From Sulfurimonas sp. (GTDB taxonomy: Bacteria > Campylobacterota > Campylobacteria > Campylobacterales > Sulfurimonadaceae), in contig DQSP01000177.1 in the NCBI GenBank assembly GCA_015663215.1, forward strand, positions 1 through 6,531: 6,531 nt of DNA. The letters are read 5' to 3'. The notes beneath the pieces are model-generated. The model saw only the letters and a program-made list of their open reading frames with translations, was not told where the DNA came from and did not search any database. The stretch's first letter is position 1. Each line of letters starts with the position of its first letter. Made by a program: the position numbers and the translations under genes. Of this stretch, positions 6,118 through 6,531 are shown in pieces.

Positions 6118-6531
6118 GTGAATCAAGAGTTTCAAGAGTATATAACTAAAAAATATAGATTATCTTTTCAAGATCTAAAACAACTTCAAGAGATCTCTAC
6201 AGATTTACAAATGTGGGAAGAGGGCGATATAGAAGATATTTGGAATGAGGATTTAAGTCATAAATATGAAGGTAAAAAACTTAAAAAAGAGTTAATAGCT
6301 CATGTTAAAAAAAAGTATGAACAACTTCGTCATAAACCAACTTCTTATACAGATTTTCAAAATAAAATAAAACCTCACAAGATAAAGCTTCAAAGTGAGA
6401 AAAAAGAGTCTTTAGGGTTTGGTGCTTGTCCAGTTGCAAGTGAAAAAACTAGGTGTTGTAACCTTTTGACTCTTGATGCGGTTGAGAGTTGTGGATATGA
6501 CTGTAGTTACTGCTCTATCCAATCTTTTTAC
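6118..6531 (+). CDS. Spore photoproduct lyase-family radical SAM protein, 3' end cut by window edge
   Basis: The first 138 codons of a gene that continues past the window. It starts at GTG 6118; an in-frame stop at 6109 bars any upstream start, and AAGG at 6105-6108 is the ribosome site. The N-terminal 75 or so residues are charged and helical. The later part reads GFGACPVASEKTRCCNLLTL then DAVESCGYDCSYCSIQSFY, with Cys125-x3-Cys129-x2-Cys132 as the radical SAM [4Fe-4S] site. This spacing and the SYCSIQSFY context match the SPL-like radical SAM proteins annotated in many non-spore-forming bacteria. Bacillus SPL repairs the thymine dimer of UV-irradiated spores. Whether this homologue repairs DNA is unknown, and the region with the catalytic cysteine of true SPL lies outside the window. 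It diverges from the dehydrogenase-lipoprotein pair. Confidence 0.85.
   Translation, partial: MNQEFQEYITKKYRLSFQDLKQLQEISTDLQMWEEGDIEDIWNEDLSHKYEGKKLKKELIAHVKKKYEQLRHKPTSYTDFQNKIKPHKIKLQSEKKESLGFGACPVASEKTRCCNLLTLDAVESCGYDCSYCSIQSFY

Overview
The window looks like a low-GC chromosomal segment of a bacterium in the Campylobacterota, probably a free-living Sulfurimonas-, Sulfurovum- or Arcobacter-type organism. The grounds are strong A/T bias, dense packing with 4-bp ATGA overlaps, an FliA-type promoter before chemotaxis genes, a small stand-alone Aer/CetB-like PAS protein next to a CZB chemoreceptor, and a QueE with an insertion in its cluster-binding loop. No sequence search was run, so the phylum is an inference and the genus is left open. 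I see no mobile element, CRISPR array, tRNA or rRNA, and no gene-free stretch longer than about 75 bases.

Left half (1-2851), all on the minus strand: read in transcription order, moaA (molybdenum cofactor synthesis), queE and queD (7-deazaguanine/queuosine synthesis) overlap one another and almost certainly form one operon. MoaA and the QueD/QueE branch both draw on GTP-derived pterin chemistry, and MoaA and QueE are both radical SAM iron-sulfur enzymes. After 65 bases follows a lipoprotein with a very long Ala/Lys/Thr/Val/Glu helical spacer and a C-terminal c-type haem domain, cut by the window start.

Middle (2852-4702), plus strand: a 73-bp divergent spacer carries a near-consensus sigma-28 promoter. 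It is followed by a two-gene chemosensory unit: a 170-aa PAS protein resembling the FAD-binding Aer PAS, and a soluble methyl-accepting protein with a C-terminal zinc-binding CZB domain. Their coding regions overlap by 35 bp and the second gene has its own strong ribosome binding site. A hairpin at 4669-4694 separates them from the convergent genes that follow.

Right half (4703-6531): a D-2-hydroxyacid dehydrogenase gene is translationally coupled to a glycine-zipper outer-membrane lipoprotein gene, both minus strand. Divergent from them is the start of a spore-photoproduct-lyase-like radical SAM gene, cut by the window end. Three of the nine genes (moaA, queE and the SPL-like gene) are therefore radical SAM enzymes.

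The observations most worth following up are the sigma-28 promoter in front of a membrane-free PAS plus CZB receptor pair, the 11-residue-periodic helical spacer of the haem lipoprotein, the QueE cluster-loop insertion, and an SPL homologue in a presumed non-sporulating lineage.
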